From NCBI GenBank assembly GCA_012520195.1, contig JAAYOS010000136.1, positions 1 through 44,032 of the forward strand: DNA of 44,032 nt. Reading direction: 5' to 3'. Both the position numbers and the translations under genes were made by a program. Positions 7,997-16,985 of this stretch are shown here, one piece after another; the first letter of the stretch is position 1; each line of letters starts with the position of its first letter. This DNA is from Clostridiales bacterium. GTDB taxonomy: Bacteria; Bacillota; Clostridia; Oscillospirales; JAAYOS01. The notes under the pieces were generated by a model. The model had not been told where the DNA came from and searched no databases. It saw only the letters and a list, made by a program, of their open reading frames with translations.

Positions 7997-8800
7997 TTAC
8001 GAATTCTTTGATTCGACTTCGAGCCATAATTCTGTAAGGTCCTTCTCGTCTGCCCCCTCCATAGGCGGGTTCCCTGAAACCATTTTTTCAACAGTAGAGA
8101 AGTCTTCGGTAAAACGGTCGCAAGTCTTAACAAGCGCCTCTTCAGGGTCCACCTTCAACCTGCGTGCCAGTTCTACAGTCTTAAAGAGTATTCGGCCTAT
8201 GGTGAGTTCTGCTGTTTCAGTTGATGAAGCACCTTCATCCTCTCTGTTGGATGTGATGTTTTCAAGCAGAGTAACAAGGTGTTGCGTAATTACCGGAACA
8301 TCGGTCTCGGGCAGAAGTTCGGATTTTTCTGCTTTCTCGATGATTTTTTCCGAACGCCAGAGTGCAGGTAGACTCCTCGCAACCGAGCGGATTGCCTCCG
8401 TGTGTGTAGCTTGTCCCTTTTCTTTGCGCTTTATTTCATCCCACTTTTCCAGTACCTCCGACGCTGTGCCCGACTCAGCATCACCAAAGATATGTGGATG
8501 GCGCACGATAAGTTTCTTACATACACCGTTGCAGACTGAGTCTATGTCGAAGATCTCTTTTTCACGCTCCATCTGGGCATGAAACACGACCTGTAGCAAT
8601 ACATCACCAAGTTCCTCTTTCAGGAGGTCTGTATCCTCCAGGTCTATGGCTTCAGCAGCTTCATACGCCTCCTCAAGCAAGTTCCTGCGAATGGAGCTGT
8701 GAGTCTGTTCTCTATCCCATGGGCAGTGCTCCCGAAGGATTTCGACCAGCTTCACCAAATCGTCAAAGACGTAATTTTCTTTGTAAACAAAATCTACCAT
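7997..8800 (-). CDS. mazG: Nucleoside triphosphate pyrophosphohydrolase MazG
   Basis: A 267-residue tandem MazG protein. The N-terminal domain (about 8-115) has LREHCPWDREQTHSSIRRNL and the metal-binding EEAYEA...EELGDVLLQ helices; a second, more divergent MazG domain follows (about 150-260). It hydrolyses NTPs or dNTPs to monophosphate and pyrophosphate as a house-cleaning enzyme. This is the mazG part of YabN, without the SAM-methyltransferase domain that B. subtilis YabN carries at its N-terminus. It lies between the MurJ/SpoVB-like flippase and hup. Confidence 0.93.
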   Translation of the reverse strand: MVDFVYKENYVFDDLVKLVEILREHCPWDREQTHSSIRRNLLEEAYEAAEAIDLEDTDLLKEELGDVLLQVVFHAQMEREKEIFDIDSVCNGVCKKLIVRHPHIFGDAESGTASEVLEKWDEIKRKEKGQATHTEAIRSVARSLPALWRSEKIIEKAEKSELLPETDVPVITQHLVTLLENITSNREDEGASSTETAELTIGRILFKTVELARRLKVDPEEALVKTCDRFTEDFSTVEKMVSGNPPMEGADEKDLTELWLEVESKNS

Positions 8801-8885
8801 ATTATGATTCCTTATGCAAGTATTTTTTATTAAAAAGATGGCTGTATTGCCCGTTTTTAGCCGTTTTGGGCGTTTTAACGAATGC

Positions 8886-10472
8886 TTAGCGTATCCTCAA
8901 CAGATTTGCTATCTTTTCCCCTCTCGGAAACATCATCAAATCCTCTTTTGTTACTGCTCTTAATAATATCACAAGGATCAGATAGATGACAACTGCAACT
9001 CCGATCGTCATGACTACAGCGATCTTTGAAGTGACATATATTGATAAAAGGCCATACATTGCCCATGTAGCTGCAGCCATGATTATGGTAGCGACAAGCG
9101 GACGGCTGAACATCCGGCCGATATTCGGCGCAGGTTTGATCTCTCTTGAAATAAGGATAAGATTGAGTACCATGATGGTAAAATAACAGACACAGGTGCC
9201 AATTGGGGCTCCGTTGATGTTTATTTCAGGTATTCCTACGAGAAACCAGTTTGTAATAATCTTTACGACTGACCCTATAAGCATAGTATAGACCGGTAAT
9301 TTGGCTTTACCAATACTCTGTAACACAGCGTTCGTCAGCAATACAACGCAGATAAAGAATACTGCAATCGCAAGGATCGTGAGCGGAACAGTGGCCGCAT
9401 CCACCTCTTCGGCACTCCGTTGGAAAAGCATGTTCATGATAGGCCTTGCAAGCACCGAGAGTCCGGCAGCTGCAGGAAGTGCAAGCACGGAGGTTACGCG
9501 AATCGCCATCTCAATGGTCCTACTGGCTTCGCGCTGTCTTCCCCTTGTTATTGCAGAAGCAACAGCTGGTACAACCGACACGGCAAGCGGAACAATAAAA
9601 GCAGATGGAAAGTTGAACATCGTCTGGGCGATTCCATATGAGCCGTATAGAAACCTGGCATGCGACTCGGTAAACCCTGCAGAGAATTGAAGTCTCCGCA
9701 TTACGAGAGCCGAATCTATGAAATTTGTGAGTGCAAGGGTTCCTGAACCAATTGTTATGGGTATGGCGATAGCAAGCAGGCCTTTTGCTATACTCTTGGA
9801 GCTACGGGTATCGGTTACAGCGCCCAAGGGAGGGTTCCTGTCAAATGTCTTTCTAAGAACCAGAAAAAGCATCGCAATTATAGTTCCTATCGTCATACCT
9901 AGAACTGAGCCAGCTGCCACAACAGCAGGTGAATGGCCGCGATTTGCAAAGTACATTGAGATAGTAATTCCAAGTATGACCTTTCCAAGTGCTTCAATGA
10001 TCTGAGAAACACCTGTAGGGTACATGTTTGAAAGCCCCTGGTAATATCCTCTAAGAGATGACATTACTGTCATAAAGAATATTGCCGGCGCTATAGCTCT
10101 TATTGTAAGGGCTGAGTCGTTTGATGCCATAATGGCAGCCACCTGATCGGCGAATGCGAACACAGTAATTGAGAATAGTGCCCCAAACAATAAAAAAATC
10201 GACATGGCAACACGGAGTATTTTTTTTACCTCTCTTGCTCTACCCAGTGCATTAGATTCAGCAACCATCTTTGAAACAGCAACCGGGAGCCCAGCAGTCG
10301 ATATCGTCAGCATTACGCCGTAAGTTGCATAAGCGATATTGTAATGGCCAAGACCCTGCCCGCCCAGTATATCAAATAGCGGGATCTTTCCCAAAAAGCC
10401 AATAACCTTTACTATTGCGACTGCTGCAGTCAAAACTGCGGCGCCCTGTAAGAAGTTCTGTTTTCTCCTCAT
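8886..10472 (-). CDS. MurJ/SpoVB-type polysaccharide flippase (YabM-like)
   Basis: The product is a 528-residue polytopic protein with about 14 predicted membrane helices and the MOP/MATE superfamily SpoVB-like start: GKIPLFDILGGQGLGHYNIA, then STAGLPVAVSKMVAES. Members flip lipid-linked cell-wall precursors (lipid II or related) across the membrane. Position before mazG matches yabM of Bacillus, a SpoVB-family gene, so it may serve vegetative or spore peptidoglycan; the sequence does not decide which. The amidohydrolase ends 25 bases upstream and mazG begins about 85 bases downstream. Confidence 0.88.
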   Translation of the reverse strand: MRRKQNFLQGAAVLTAAVAIVKVIGFLGKIPLFDILGGQGLGHYNIAYATYGVMLTISTAGLPVAVSKMVAESNALGRAREVKKILRVAMSIFLLFGALFSITVFAFADQVAAIMASNDSALTIRAIAPAIFFMTVMSSLRGYYQGLSNMYPTGVSQIIEALGKVILGITISMYFANRGHSPAVVAAGSVLGMTIGTIIAMLFLVLRKTFDRNPPLGAVTDTRSSKSIAKGLLAIAIPITIGSGTLALTNFIDSALVMRRLQFSAGFTESHARFLYGSYGIAQTMFNFPSAFIVPLAVSVVPAVASAITRGRQREASRTIEMAIRVTSVLALPAAAGLSVLARPIMNMLFQRSAEEVDAATVPLTILAIAVFFICVVLLTNAVLQSIGKAKLPVYTMLIGSVVKIITNWFLVGIPEININGAPIGTCVCYFTIMVLNLILISREIKPAPNIGRMFSRPLVATIIMAAATWAMYGLLSIYVTSKIAVVMTIGVAVVIYLILVILLRAVTKEDLMMFPRGEKIANLLRIR

Positions 10473-10497
10473 TAACTCACAACCTTATCGCAGAATA

Positions 10498-11826
10498 TTA
10501 CCTGAAAATGTTTGCGGCCGCTCTAGCCTGTCGCTTAACCCTTTCAAGGTCTATCGTGAAGAACTCTCCATCCTTATATACTATTCGGCCGCGCACCATA
10601 TTCATTACAACATCACATCCTCGGGCGGAATAAACAATATTGGATACCGGGTTATATGACGGTATCAGATGTGGGTTGTCGAAGTCAACTAGAATAAGGT
10701 CAGCATCCATGCCCGGGTATAATGCCCCGCATTCATTGCTACGCCCCTGTGCAATAGCGCCCCCTACAGTGGCCATCCTCAGAACCTGTGCTGCCTTAAG
10801 GGCTGACGGGTCATTTGTGCGTATCTTGGCAACCAAAGCTGCACACTTCATTTCCTCGAATATATCGTGAGAGTTATTTGAAGATACACTGTCGGTCCCC
10901 AAAGCTACATTGATGCGGGAAGAAAGCAGCTCGCTGACCGGACATATTCCAGATGCGAGTTTCATGTTGCTGATAGGGTTATGAATTACCGAAACACCCT
11001 TCTGCCTAAGCAGCTCTATGTCATCTCTATCTACATAAACACAGTGAGCTGCGCTTGTTGATACATTGAATATGCCGTATTTGTTTAGGATCGAAGCCGG
11101 AGTCATCCCATACTTTTCAATGCAGGCTTCATGCTCAAACTTTGTCTCGGATAGGTGGATGTGCATCCTCAGTCCGCGCTCCGAAGCATACTCGGACACT
11201 GAGGTCCAAACCTTAGGAAAGGAAGTGTACTCAGCATGTACTGCAGCTTCGATGAGTATTCTACCGCTGTCGTATCCATGCCAGGTATTAACAAGGTCGA
11301 TAAGCTCCTGCCCTCTCTTGTCGGTTCTTATGTCATAGTCATCGTCAAAAGAGACAATTGCACGTGAAATGTTCGCCTTTAGTCCAGCCTCGGCTACCCG
11401 CGATGCGATCGTGTCCGAGAAAAAATACATATCTGATAGGGATGTGGTTCCAGATGCTATAATCTCAGCAAGAGCCAAGTCGGAAAATACTGAGGCCGTA
11501 CTATCTGTCAGCTTATCCTCTGCGGGAAAGATGTACGAGTTTAGCCAGGTGTGCAAATCGTAATCATCTGCATATCCCCGAAATGCTGTCATGGGAAGAT
11601 GAGTGTGGGCGTTGATAAGACCGGGCATCAGCACTTTATTGCGCCCGTCAATACGTGAGCCGGTGAAATCTTGCGGCGGCTCCCTGTCTACACTGGAAAT
11701 CTTCCCGTCCTCCACAAGGACATAAGCATCCGAAATGATCTCAGTTTTTGCTGTATTCTCCACTCTGTCAACCTGTGACTCGGTGTCCGCAGAAACAACA
11801 GTTACTTTTTCAAAAAGATAGTTCAT
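10498..11826 (-). CDS. mtaD: Amidohydrolase, S-adenosylhomocysteine/5'-methylthioadenosine deaminase type
   Basis: A 442-residue TIM-barrel amidohydrolase of the SAH/MTA deaminase group. Metal ligands are readable: HTH (H74, H76) in NAHTHLPMTAFRGYADDYDL, HLSET, AAHCVYV and the aspartate in GTDSVSSNNSHDIFEEM. Most relatives have HAPYT at the substrate pocket; here it reads HAEYT, so specificity may differ. The enzyme would deaminate SAH, MTA or adenosine to the inosyl form in the cytoplasm as part of S-adenosylmethionine by-product recycling. It lies in tandem with the flippase gene (25-base gap), but no functional link is obvious. Confidence 0.85.
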   Translation of the reverse strand: MNYLFEKVTVVSADTESQVDRVENTAKTEIISDAYVLVEDGKISSVDREPPQDFTGSRIDGRNKVLMPGLINAHTHLPMTAFRGYADDYDLHTWLNSYIFPAEDKLTDSTASVFSDLALAEIIASGTTSLSDMYFFSDTIASRVAEAGLKANISRAIVSFDDDYDIRTDKRGQELIDLVNTWHGYDSGRILIEAAVHAEYTSFPKVWTSVSEYASERGLRMHIHLSETKFEHEACIEKYGMTPASILNKYGIFNVSTSAAHCVYVDRDDIELLRQKGVSVIHNPISNMKLASGICPVSELLSSRINVALGTDSVSSNNSHDIFEEMKCAALVAKIRTNDPSALKAAQVLRMATVGGAIAQGRSNECGALYPGMDADLILVDFDNPHLIPSYNPVSNIVYSARGCDVVMNMVRGRIVYKDGEFFTIDLERVKRQARAAANIFR

Positions 11827-11911
11827 ATATCTTCCTCTGCTCTACTTTCTTTAGCTCTGCTTTCTTTACTTTCTCGCCTTTATCCCCCGTCGACCACTGT
11901 CTCTATAAGGG

Positions 11912-11946
11912 TAAAAACATCCCGGAGAAATCGCGTCCTCCGGGAT
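11912..11946 (-). terminator. Terminator after the murA-walJ-hemZ gene run
   Basis: Perfect nine-base-pair stem ATCCCGGAG / CTCCGGGAT (plus-strand arms 11919-11927 and 11938-11946) followed on minus by GTTTTTAC. It ends transcription after the zinc-ribbon gene and isolates mtaD. Confidence 0.9.
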
Positions 11947-12036
11947 TGAACTATCTGCTTAAATAAGACAGAACGGCGCTTTCTCCCGTTCATGTGTATT
12001 TAACGGAATATGTTCAGATAACGCACCCAAATGGTT

Positions 12037-12438
12037 TTACTCCAGTACTGCTCCACACGAGGCGCAGAACCTGTCGTCCTTATCGCAGCGCTTGCCGCAA
12101 TCCGGATTTGGGCATTTCTTTGTAGGCTTGAGATCGTCGATCTTCTCGCGGAGTTTTTCGATTTCCTCCATGATCCTGTCAATCTCAGCAATATGCTCCT
12201 CAATGGTGGATGTCTCGATTGTGGTGTCGTCCCTCGATGTGTATACGATTCTGCCTATTTCGCGGTAGTGGTCCTTAATCTCGCCTTCCAGATCGACAAT
12301 ACGAAGGCTCATCTTTGTCTGATCCCATACCTCACCGGCTTTTTTCCCGGTCTTTCCGGCGACACGGCCCGCGGCTTGGCCCGTCGCAACAGCTGTTGCT
12401 TTGATTGTACGTAACAGATTTTTCAGCTTGTCTTCCAT
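12037..12438 (-). CDS. Small coiled-coil zinc-ribbon protein, unknown function
   Basis: No known gene is recognised. The best start is the ATG at 12438 because AAGGAGG sits seven bases before it; the frame is open to 12480 but lacks an RBS there. The 133 residues comprise an Ala/Gly/Lys-rich N-terminus without a signal peptide, a charged coiled coil (about 48-105, DLEGEIKDHYREIGR and IAEIDRIMEEIEKLREKI) and a C-terminal zinc ribbon with paired cysteines (CPNPDCGKRC and FCASCG). The layout resembles small bacterial zinc-ribbon scaffold proteins. It is the last gene of the cluster that begins upstream at murA. Confidence 0.8.
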   Translation of the reverse strand: MEDKLKNLLRTIKATAVATGQAAGRVAGKTGKKAGEVWDQTKMSLRIVDLEGEIKDHYREIGRIVYTSRDDTTIETSTIEEHIAEIDRIMEEIEKLREKIDDLKPTKKCPNPDCGKRCDKDDRFCASCGAVLE

Positions 12439-12476
12439 TGTTTTGCCTCCTTGTGTATAGTCCGGAATGTTTACGA

Positions 12477-13418
12477 TCAATAACTGTGTATTCCACCGCC
12501 TATAAACTCTCTTAGGAGTGAAGTGCGCGGAATATATTTCTCGTCCAGATCCTCAAACAGTTCAAGCGCCTTCTCAAGCTGTCTTATTTCATTGTAGCGC
12601 GGTGTCTCGGGTGCGATGTCATCAAACAGATCTTTCGCAAAACGCTTGAGTGCGGGGACCTCGTATGGGAGGGCTGTATTAAACATGATATCTGCCGTGT
12701 GCTTGAACGGAGAAATGTACTTCTTCTCTCCCCGTCTGACATTATCCCACATCATGAAGGTCTCTTGGGCACTTGCGCCCCGGTACTGTCTGTCCCGGAT
12801 CGCTCTCCGGATTATCCTCTTCCATGTACCCTTGAACACGACTTTGCCGTCCTTTTCGATGTTTGACCGGGCAGATATATAAATCTTTTCTGCAAGGCGG
12901 CCTTCACCGTGGGCGGTAAGTCTGTCATTGAGTGCATGGATCCCTTCAAAAATTGCAATCTCATTGTCGTTGAGATGTAGTGGCACGGCTCTATCGGGGT
13001 TTCTTTTCTGGTTCTTAAACTCGAACTTCGGTATACTGATTTCCTTTCCCTGATCTAAGTCAAGAAACTGCTGTACGAGAAGTTCGGTATCCAGAAGCTC
13101 CGGAGATTCAAAATCGTATATCCCGTCGGCGTTTCTCGGTGTTTTTTCCGGGTCAACATCCTTATAGTAATTGTCTAGAGATATTGTATGGGTGACAATG
13201 CCAAACTTTTTAAGAGCTAATTCGATGTTTTTTGCCGTTGTCGTCTTACCCGAGCCCGAAGGTCCGGAAAGCAGGACTATTCTGCTGCGCTCAATGTTTG
13301 CAACAATGGCTTCGGCAGCGCGGAGAACATTCTTTTCATATGCCGTATCACACTCTTGTACAAAGCGCTCAGGATCTTCAAGCACGCGTCGGTTTATATC
13401 TTCTAGCCTATATACCAT
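12477..13418 (-). CDS. P-loop nucleoside kinase (uridine kinase/phosphoribulokinase family)
   Basis: A 313-residue cytoplasmic kinase with Walker A GPSGSGKT (52-59), the family's SLDNYYKD substrate loop, DFESPELLD and FEGIHALND. Uridine kinase proper is about 210 residues; Clostridia often have a longer nucleoside-kinase relative with an N-terminal TGS domain of about 550 residues. This protein has only a short N-terminal helical segment and a C-terminal helical extension, so it is an intermediate form. Likely substrates are nucleosides, but which one is not shown. Its start overlaps the hemZ 3' end by 16 bases, indicating translational coupling. Confidence 0.82.
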   Translation of the reverse strand: MVYRLEDINRRVLEDPERFVQECDTAYEKNVLRAAEAIVANIERSRIVLLSGPSGSGKTTTAKNIELALKKFGIVTHTISLDNYYKDVDPEKTPRNADGIYDFESPELLDTELLVQQFLDLDQGKEISIPKFEFKNQKRNPDRAVPLHLNDNEIAIFEGIHALNDRLTAHGEGRLAEKIYISARSNIEKDGKVVFKGTWKRIIRRAIRDRQYRGASAQETFMMWDNVRRGEKKYISPFKHTADIMFNTALPYEVPALKRFAKDLFDDIAPETPRYNEIRQLEKALELFEDLDEKYIPRTSLLREFIGGGIHSY

Positions 13419-14917
13419 GTGTAACCTTCTCCTCTATATATTATATTTAGAAAAAAAGAACGGATTTTCCGGCCGTTGGATATGATCTTATCATCCGACT
13501 CGATGTATTCTGCCGGGAACTTATTATTTGCAAGTCGCTTGATCTTCTTCCCGTCCGGACTTACTAACTTGGTAATTGCCCCTGCGCCCATTGATATGAT
13601 AGTTTGAAACTCCTCCATTGAGCAGATATTATATATACTTTCCTTATTAGGTAGCGTCCAACCGATATTCTCCAAGGAAGCAGCCATATATTTCTGGCGG
13701 TACAAATAGTATGGCCGATACCCAACATTATACATAAAATCATGTGCAAAGTCTAGCATTGCGGTTACGTCGTCCGGGCGACTATCTTGCCCGGCTCTCT
13801 CTGTGAGCTCGCTTCCTCGCTTGAGCGCAAGGGTGTGTACGGTTATGTTTTCGGGCCTTATCTCCTCTAGTCTTCGAAGGGTAGCCTTAAATCCTTCAAC
13901 ACTGTCTCCAGGGAGTCCGGCTATCGTATCCATGTTAATGCAGTCAAAACCGCAGCTTCTAGCCTGCTCAAATGCACGAAGAACATCATCGGGAGTATGG
14001 CTTCGACGGTTGCACACAAGTACATCTTCCGCCATCGACTGCGGATTTATACTCAACCGCTCCACTCCATATGATTTTATTACTCGTAGCTTTTCAAGAG
14101 TTATGGTATCCGGTCTGCCCGCCTCCACAGTATACTCCTGCACCCCGTCAAGCTCAAAGGCTCCAGAGATCTCACTCAAAAGCTTGTCAAGCTGCGACGC
14201 GCTGATAGAAGTAGGTGTTCCCCCTCCAATATATACAGAGGTAATTCTCAGGCCTAATTCTTTTACGAGCTCTCCTCTCTGTCGTATCTCATCACACAAC
14301 TTCTCAAGGTATGGCTCGATTAGGTGTCTGGATTTTTCTATCTCGCTGCTTACAAATGAGCAGTATGAGCATCGGGTCGGACAAAAGGGTATACCAACAT
14401 AGAGAGAGATGTCTTTCTCACTTATTCTCTGCTTCCAGGCAAGTCCCTGTGACGCCGCTTCTACAGCCATTTTGGCCCGTTCGGGGAATATCTTGTATTT
14501 TTCAATCAGCTCTCTGCGCGCTGTCGCCTGCGTCTTACCGTCCTCGAGCATTCTCAAGACAAGCTTAGTGGGCCTCATTCCCGTAAGGGATCCCCAAGGA
14601 AATTCCGTACCGGTTGCCTGCTTCACAGCCTTAAACACAGCTTGCTTTAGGACGTGTTGTTCAAGACCAATGCGTTTGCTCGCCGAATCTACATCCGAAA
14701 TACGAGAGCGTGATGTTTGAAGATACCGCTCGCCGTCTATGATAAGCTCGGCGCTTGCAGTGATATATTTCTCTCCATAGGACAGCTTCGAGATCAGTCT
14801 GTCACCGGTGTACTCTGGCGGTATTTCCTCACAGAGGGATGCCTTTCTGTTCAAAAAAGCAACAACTGCCTGCTCAACCGAGTAGCGATGCTCGTGTCCA
14901 ATCAGCTGCAGTTTCAT
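13403..14917 (-). CDS. hemZ: Coproporphyrinogen III oxidase-like radical SAM protein HemZ
   Basis: The product is a 504-residue radical SAM protein. An N-terminal domain of about 165 residues is followed by the radical-SAM core with CPTRCSYC (C179, C183, C186), which binds the 4Fe-4S cluster, then YIGGGTPTS and the HemN-type NPQSM motif. HemZ is the oxygen-independent coproporphyrinogen dehydrogenase paralogue of Firmicutes; true activity in each organism is uncertain, and no other heme gene is in this window. Its ATG overlaps the MBL-hydrolase stop (TAATG) and its end overlaps the kinase start, so this is a tightly coupled operon. Confidence 0.9.
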   Translation of the reverse strand: MKLQLIGHEHRYSVEQAVVAFLNRKASLCEEIPPEYTGDRLISKLSYGEKYITASAELIIDGERYLQTSRSRISDVDSASKRIGLEQHVLKQAVFKAVKQATGTEFPWGSLTGMRPTKLVLRMLEDGKTQATARRELIEKYKIFPERAKMAVEAASQGLAWKQRISEKDISLYVGIPFCPTRCSYCSFVSSEIEKSRHLIEPYLEKLCDEIRQRGELVKELGLRITSVYIGGGTPTSISASQLDKLLSEISGAFELDGVQEYTVEAGRPDTITLEKLRVIKSYGVERLSINPQSMAEDVLVCNRRSHTPDDVLRAFEQARSCGFDCINMDTIAGLPGDSVEGFKATLRRLEEIRPENITVHTLALKRGSELTERAGQDSRPDDVTAMLDFAHDFMYNVGYRPYYLYRQKYMAASLENIGWTLPNKESIYNICSMEEFQTIISMGAGAITKLVSPDGKKIKRLANNKFPAEYIESDDKIISNGRKIRSFFLNIIYRGEGYTWYIG

Positions 14918-15552
14918 TAACGGCTGCCTCCGATTGCTTCAAGCATGTTAACGTTGAAGGATCTCTCCCTCGAAAGAGTAGTACTCTCATCGTGACCTGG
15001 ATATACATCGTAATCACCGTCAAGCGATGCTATCTTCCTCAGGGAGCGGAGCATCTCGGAATAATCGCCTCCCGGGAGATCACATCTGCCGCAATCATCT
15101 GCAAAGAGGGTATCTCCTGAGAATATCGCGTTACCGCTAATTATTACTGAAGATCCAACAGTGTGTCCAGGCGTATGCATATAGGTAAACTTCATGTTAC
15201 CTACCTCGTAGGAGCTTCCGTCTTGCGCAAGTATATCTGGCTCTACATACTCCTGCCGGGCATTTACAAGGCTTGCTAGCGACTTGTCGGCCTTGCTTAA
15301 AGAGTGTGCATCCCCTTCGGTTATCACTATCTCTGCCCCGGTGGCTTCTTTGATCTCGGGCACCGCTAGTATATGGTCGAAGTGCCCGTGCGTCAGAAAA
15401 ATATATTTAACGTTCAGTGAGTTCTCCTCTATAAACGCCAATATCCTATCGGCATCTGCGCCTGGGTCAATGACTGCGGCCTGACCCGTCTCATCGTATA
15501 CAACATAGCAATTTGTCTGCAGATGTCCTACTTTAATTGTTTCAACTTTCAT
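14917..15552 (-). CDS. MBL-fold hydrolase, glyoxalase II-like (YqgX type)
   Basis: A 211-residue metallo-beta-lactamase-fold protein with HGHFDH (H55, H57, D59, H60), H129 in HTPGHTVGS, the FSGDTLF aspartate ligand and a late PGHDEST histidine. These ligate two metals. The compact size and motif order match the bacterial glyoxalase II-like YqgX group, which hydrolyses thioesters; substrate is not certain. It overlaps hemZ by one base and follows dtd by about 29 bases. Confidence 0.88.
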   Translation of the reverse strand: MKVETIKVGHLQTNCYVVYDETGQAAVIDPGADADRILAFIEENSLNVKYIFLTHGHFDHILAVPEIKEATGAEIVITEGDAHSLSKADKSLASLVNARQEYVEPDILAQDGSSYEVGNMKFTYMHTPGHTVGSSVIISGNAIFSGDTLFADDCGRCDLPGGDYSEMLRSLRKIASLDGDYDVYPGHDESTTLSRERSFNVNMLEAIGGSR

Positions 15553-15581
15553 GTCCAGCCTCCAAGATCTTATGGGTTTAT

Positions 15582-16049
15582 CTATCTCCGGTCTCGCCCT
15601 CTCATCATCGTTTCTGTGTCCATGATTATAGTAACCGGTCCATCATTATGCGATTCAACAGCCATATATCCGCCGAACACACCGGTCTGAACGTCCCTGT
15701 CAGTGGATTTACAGTATTCTACAAATTTCTCATAGAGCACTTCCGCCCTTTCAGGCTTTGCGGCCCGGTTGAAATCAGGCCTCCGACCTTTCCTGCACTC
15801 TGCATTGAGTGTGAAGTTGGGTACAACCACAATACTGCCGGCCACATCATCTACAGATAGATTCATTTTGCCGCTCTCATCCTCAAAAATACGAAGGCCT
15901 GTAATTTTATTTGCAAGATATTCGGCATCGGTATCGGTATCGTCTTCGGCAACACCTAGGAGAACCAGGAGTCCCGTCTCTATCTGTGCACTGTAATAAC
16001 CGTCCACTTTTACCGAAGCGCTCTTTACACGTGTTATAACAGCAACCAT
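15582..16049 (-). CDS. dtd: D-aminoacyl-tRNA deacylase Dtd
   Basis: A 155-residue Dtd protein with the family layout: ITRVKSASVKVDG start, GKMNLSVDDVAGS, RKGRRPDFNRAAKP and the active-site NDGPVT near the end. Dtd removes D-amino acids (and mischarged Gly) from tRNA, using a Gly-cisPro motif, here GPVT. The normally conserved SQFT motif reads PNFT (see findings). Many Firmicutes keep dtd next to relA; here it is between walJ and the MBL hydrolase with no relA. Confidence 0.93.
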   Translation of the reverse strand: MVAVITRVKSASVKVDGYYSAQIETGLLVLLGVAEDDTDTDAEYLANKITGLRIFEDESGKMNLSVDDVAGSIVVVPNFTLNAECRKGRRPDFNRAAKPERAEVLYEKFVEYCKSTDRDVQTGVFGGYMAVESHNDGPVTIIMDTETMMRGRDRR

Positions 16050-16158
16050 CTGTCCACCTCTCTCAAAATATCCTTAACTCAAATGCGTAATTATACTTCC
16101 ATGGCAATGGCGCGGTATATCTGCCTAATAGCAGTATCACACGCGCCAAACTGTTAGA

Positions 16159-16950
16159 CTAGAATATGTATGGTACTCCGGCGGAATTAGGCGGCGCTGC
16201 GTCCACCGTAAGACCGTCCGATGGTGCAATATCGAGAGCGGTCTTGAGCGCACTCATTGTAGCCTCAAGAGCAAGCTCAGGAGTGTTGTTTTGCTCACTT
16301 AGGTGGCAGAGAGAGACTCTCCGTGCGCCGCATCTTACCGCCTCAGTGACAAAATCGGCACAGGCGTCGTTAGATAGGTGTCCTCGCCTGCTTAGGATGC
16401 GCCGCTTTAGAAAGTCGGGATACGGTCCCTCCAAAAGGGAAAACAGATCGTGGTTCGACTCTATAAAAAGGCATTCAGCCTCTACAAGCCTGCGCTGGAT
16501 CTGGGGTGTAACATAGCCGAGATCGGTTGCGTATCCAAGAGTCGTCCGCCCTGCTGTAAACAGAAAACCGACGCTGTCTTTAGCATCGTGGGGTGTGGAA
16601 AATGTCTCAACCCCTACTTCACCTATCTCGAAACCATCACCAGCGTAAAAAACACCTGTTTCACTATGTATTAGGGGTATCGATTTTTCTATCCCCGACG
16701 CTGTCCCTACCGACATGTAGACAGGTATTCTGTGCCGCTTGTAAAGTGTCTCCAAACCCTTTATATGATCGCTGTGTTCGTGAGTTATTATTACTGCGGT
16801 CAAGTCGGAGGGCTTAATGTTAAAGCGCTTCAGTTCGGCCGTAAGTCTTCTGCAGGATATACCTGCGTCAATAAGGATATTTGTCGAACAATGGGAAAGG
16901 ATAGCTGCATTACCCTTCGATCCGCTTGCTATAGTACAAAATAAAGACAC
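16159..16950 (-). CDS. walJ: MBL-fold hydrolase WalJ (YycJ)
   Basis: A 263-residue metallo-beta-lactamase-fold protein with the metal motif THEHSDH (H57, E58, H59, D61, H62) and a start MSLFCTIASGSKGNA typical of YycJ. YycJ/WalJ lies in the walRK operon of Bacillus and staphylococci and has been connected with DNA-related and cell-division phenotypes, though its activity is not fully defined. Here murA sits between the yycHI genes and walJ, with 35 bases separating walJ from murA. Confidence 0.9.
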   Translation of the reverse strand: MSLFCTIASGSKGNAAILSHCSTNILIDAGISCRRLTAELKRFNIKPSDLTAVIITHEHSDHIKGLETLYKRHRIPVYMSVGTASGIEKSIPLIHSETGVFYAGDGFEIGEVGVETFSTPHDAKDSVGFLFTAGRTTLGYATDLGYVTPQIQRRLVEAECLFIESNHDLFSLLEGPYPDFLKRRILSRRGHLSNDACADFVTEAVRCGARRVSLCHLSEQNNTPELALEATMSALKTALDIAPSDGLTVDAAPPNSAGVPYIF

Positions 16951-16985
16951 TTCATTCCCCCAATTTGATAGGTGCTCTGTTCTGC

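Noticed and set aside
7782-8582. 266-residue plus-strand frame across hup and mazG
   Set aside because: Runs antisense through two well-supported genes and has a Ser/Phe-rich composition typical of shadow frames.
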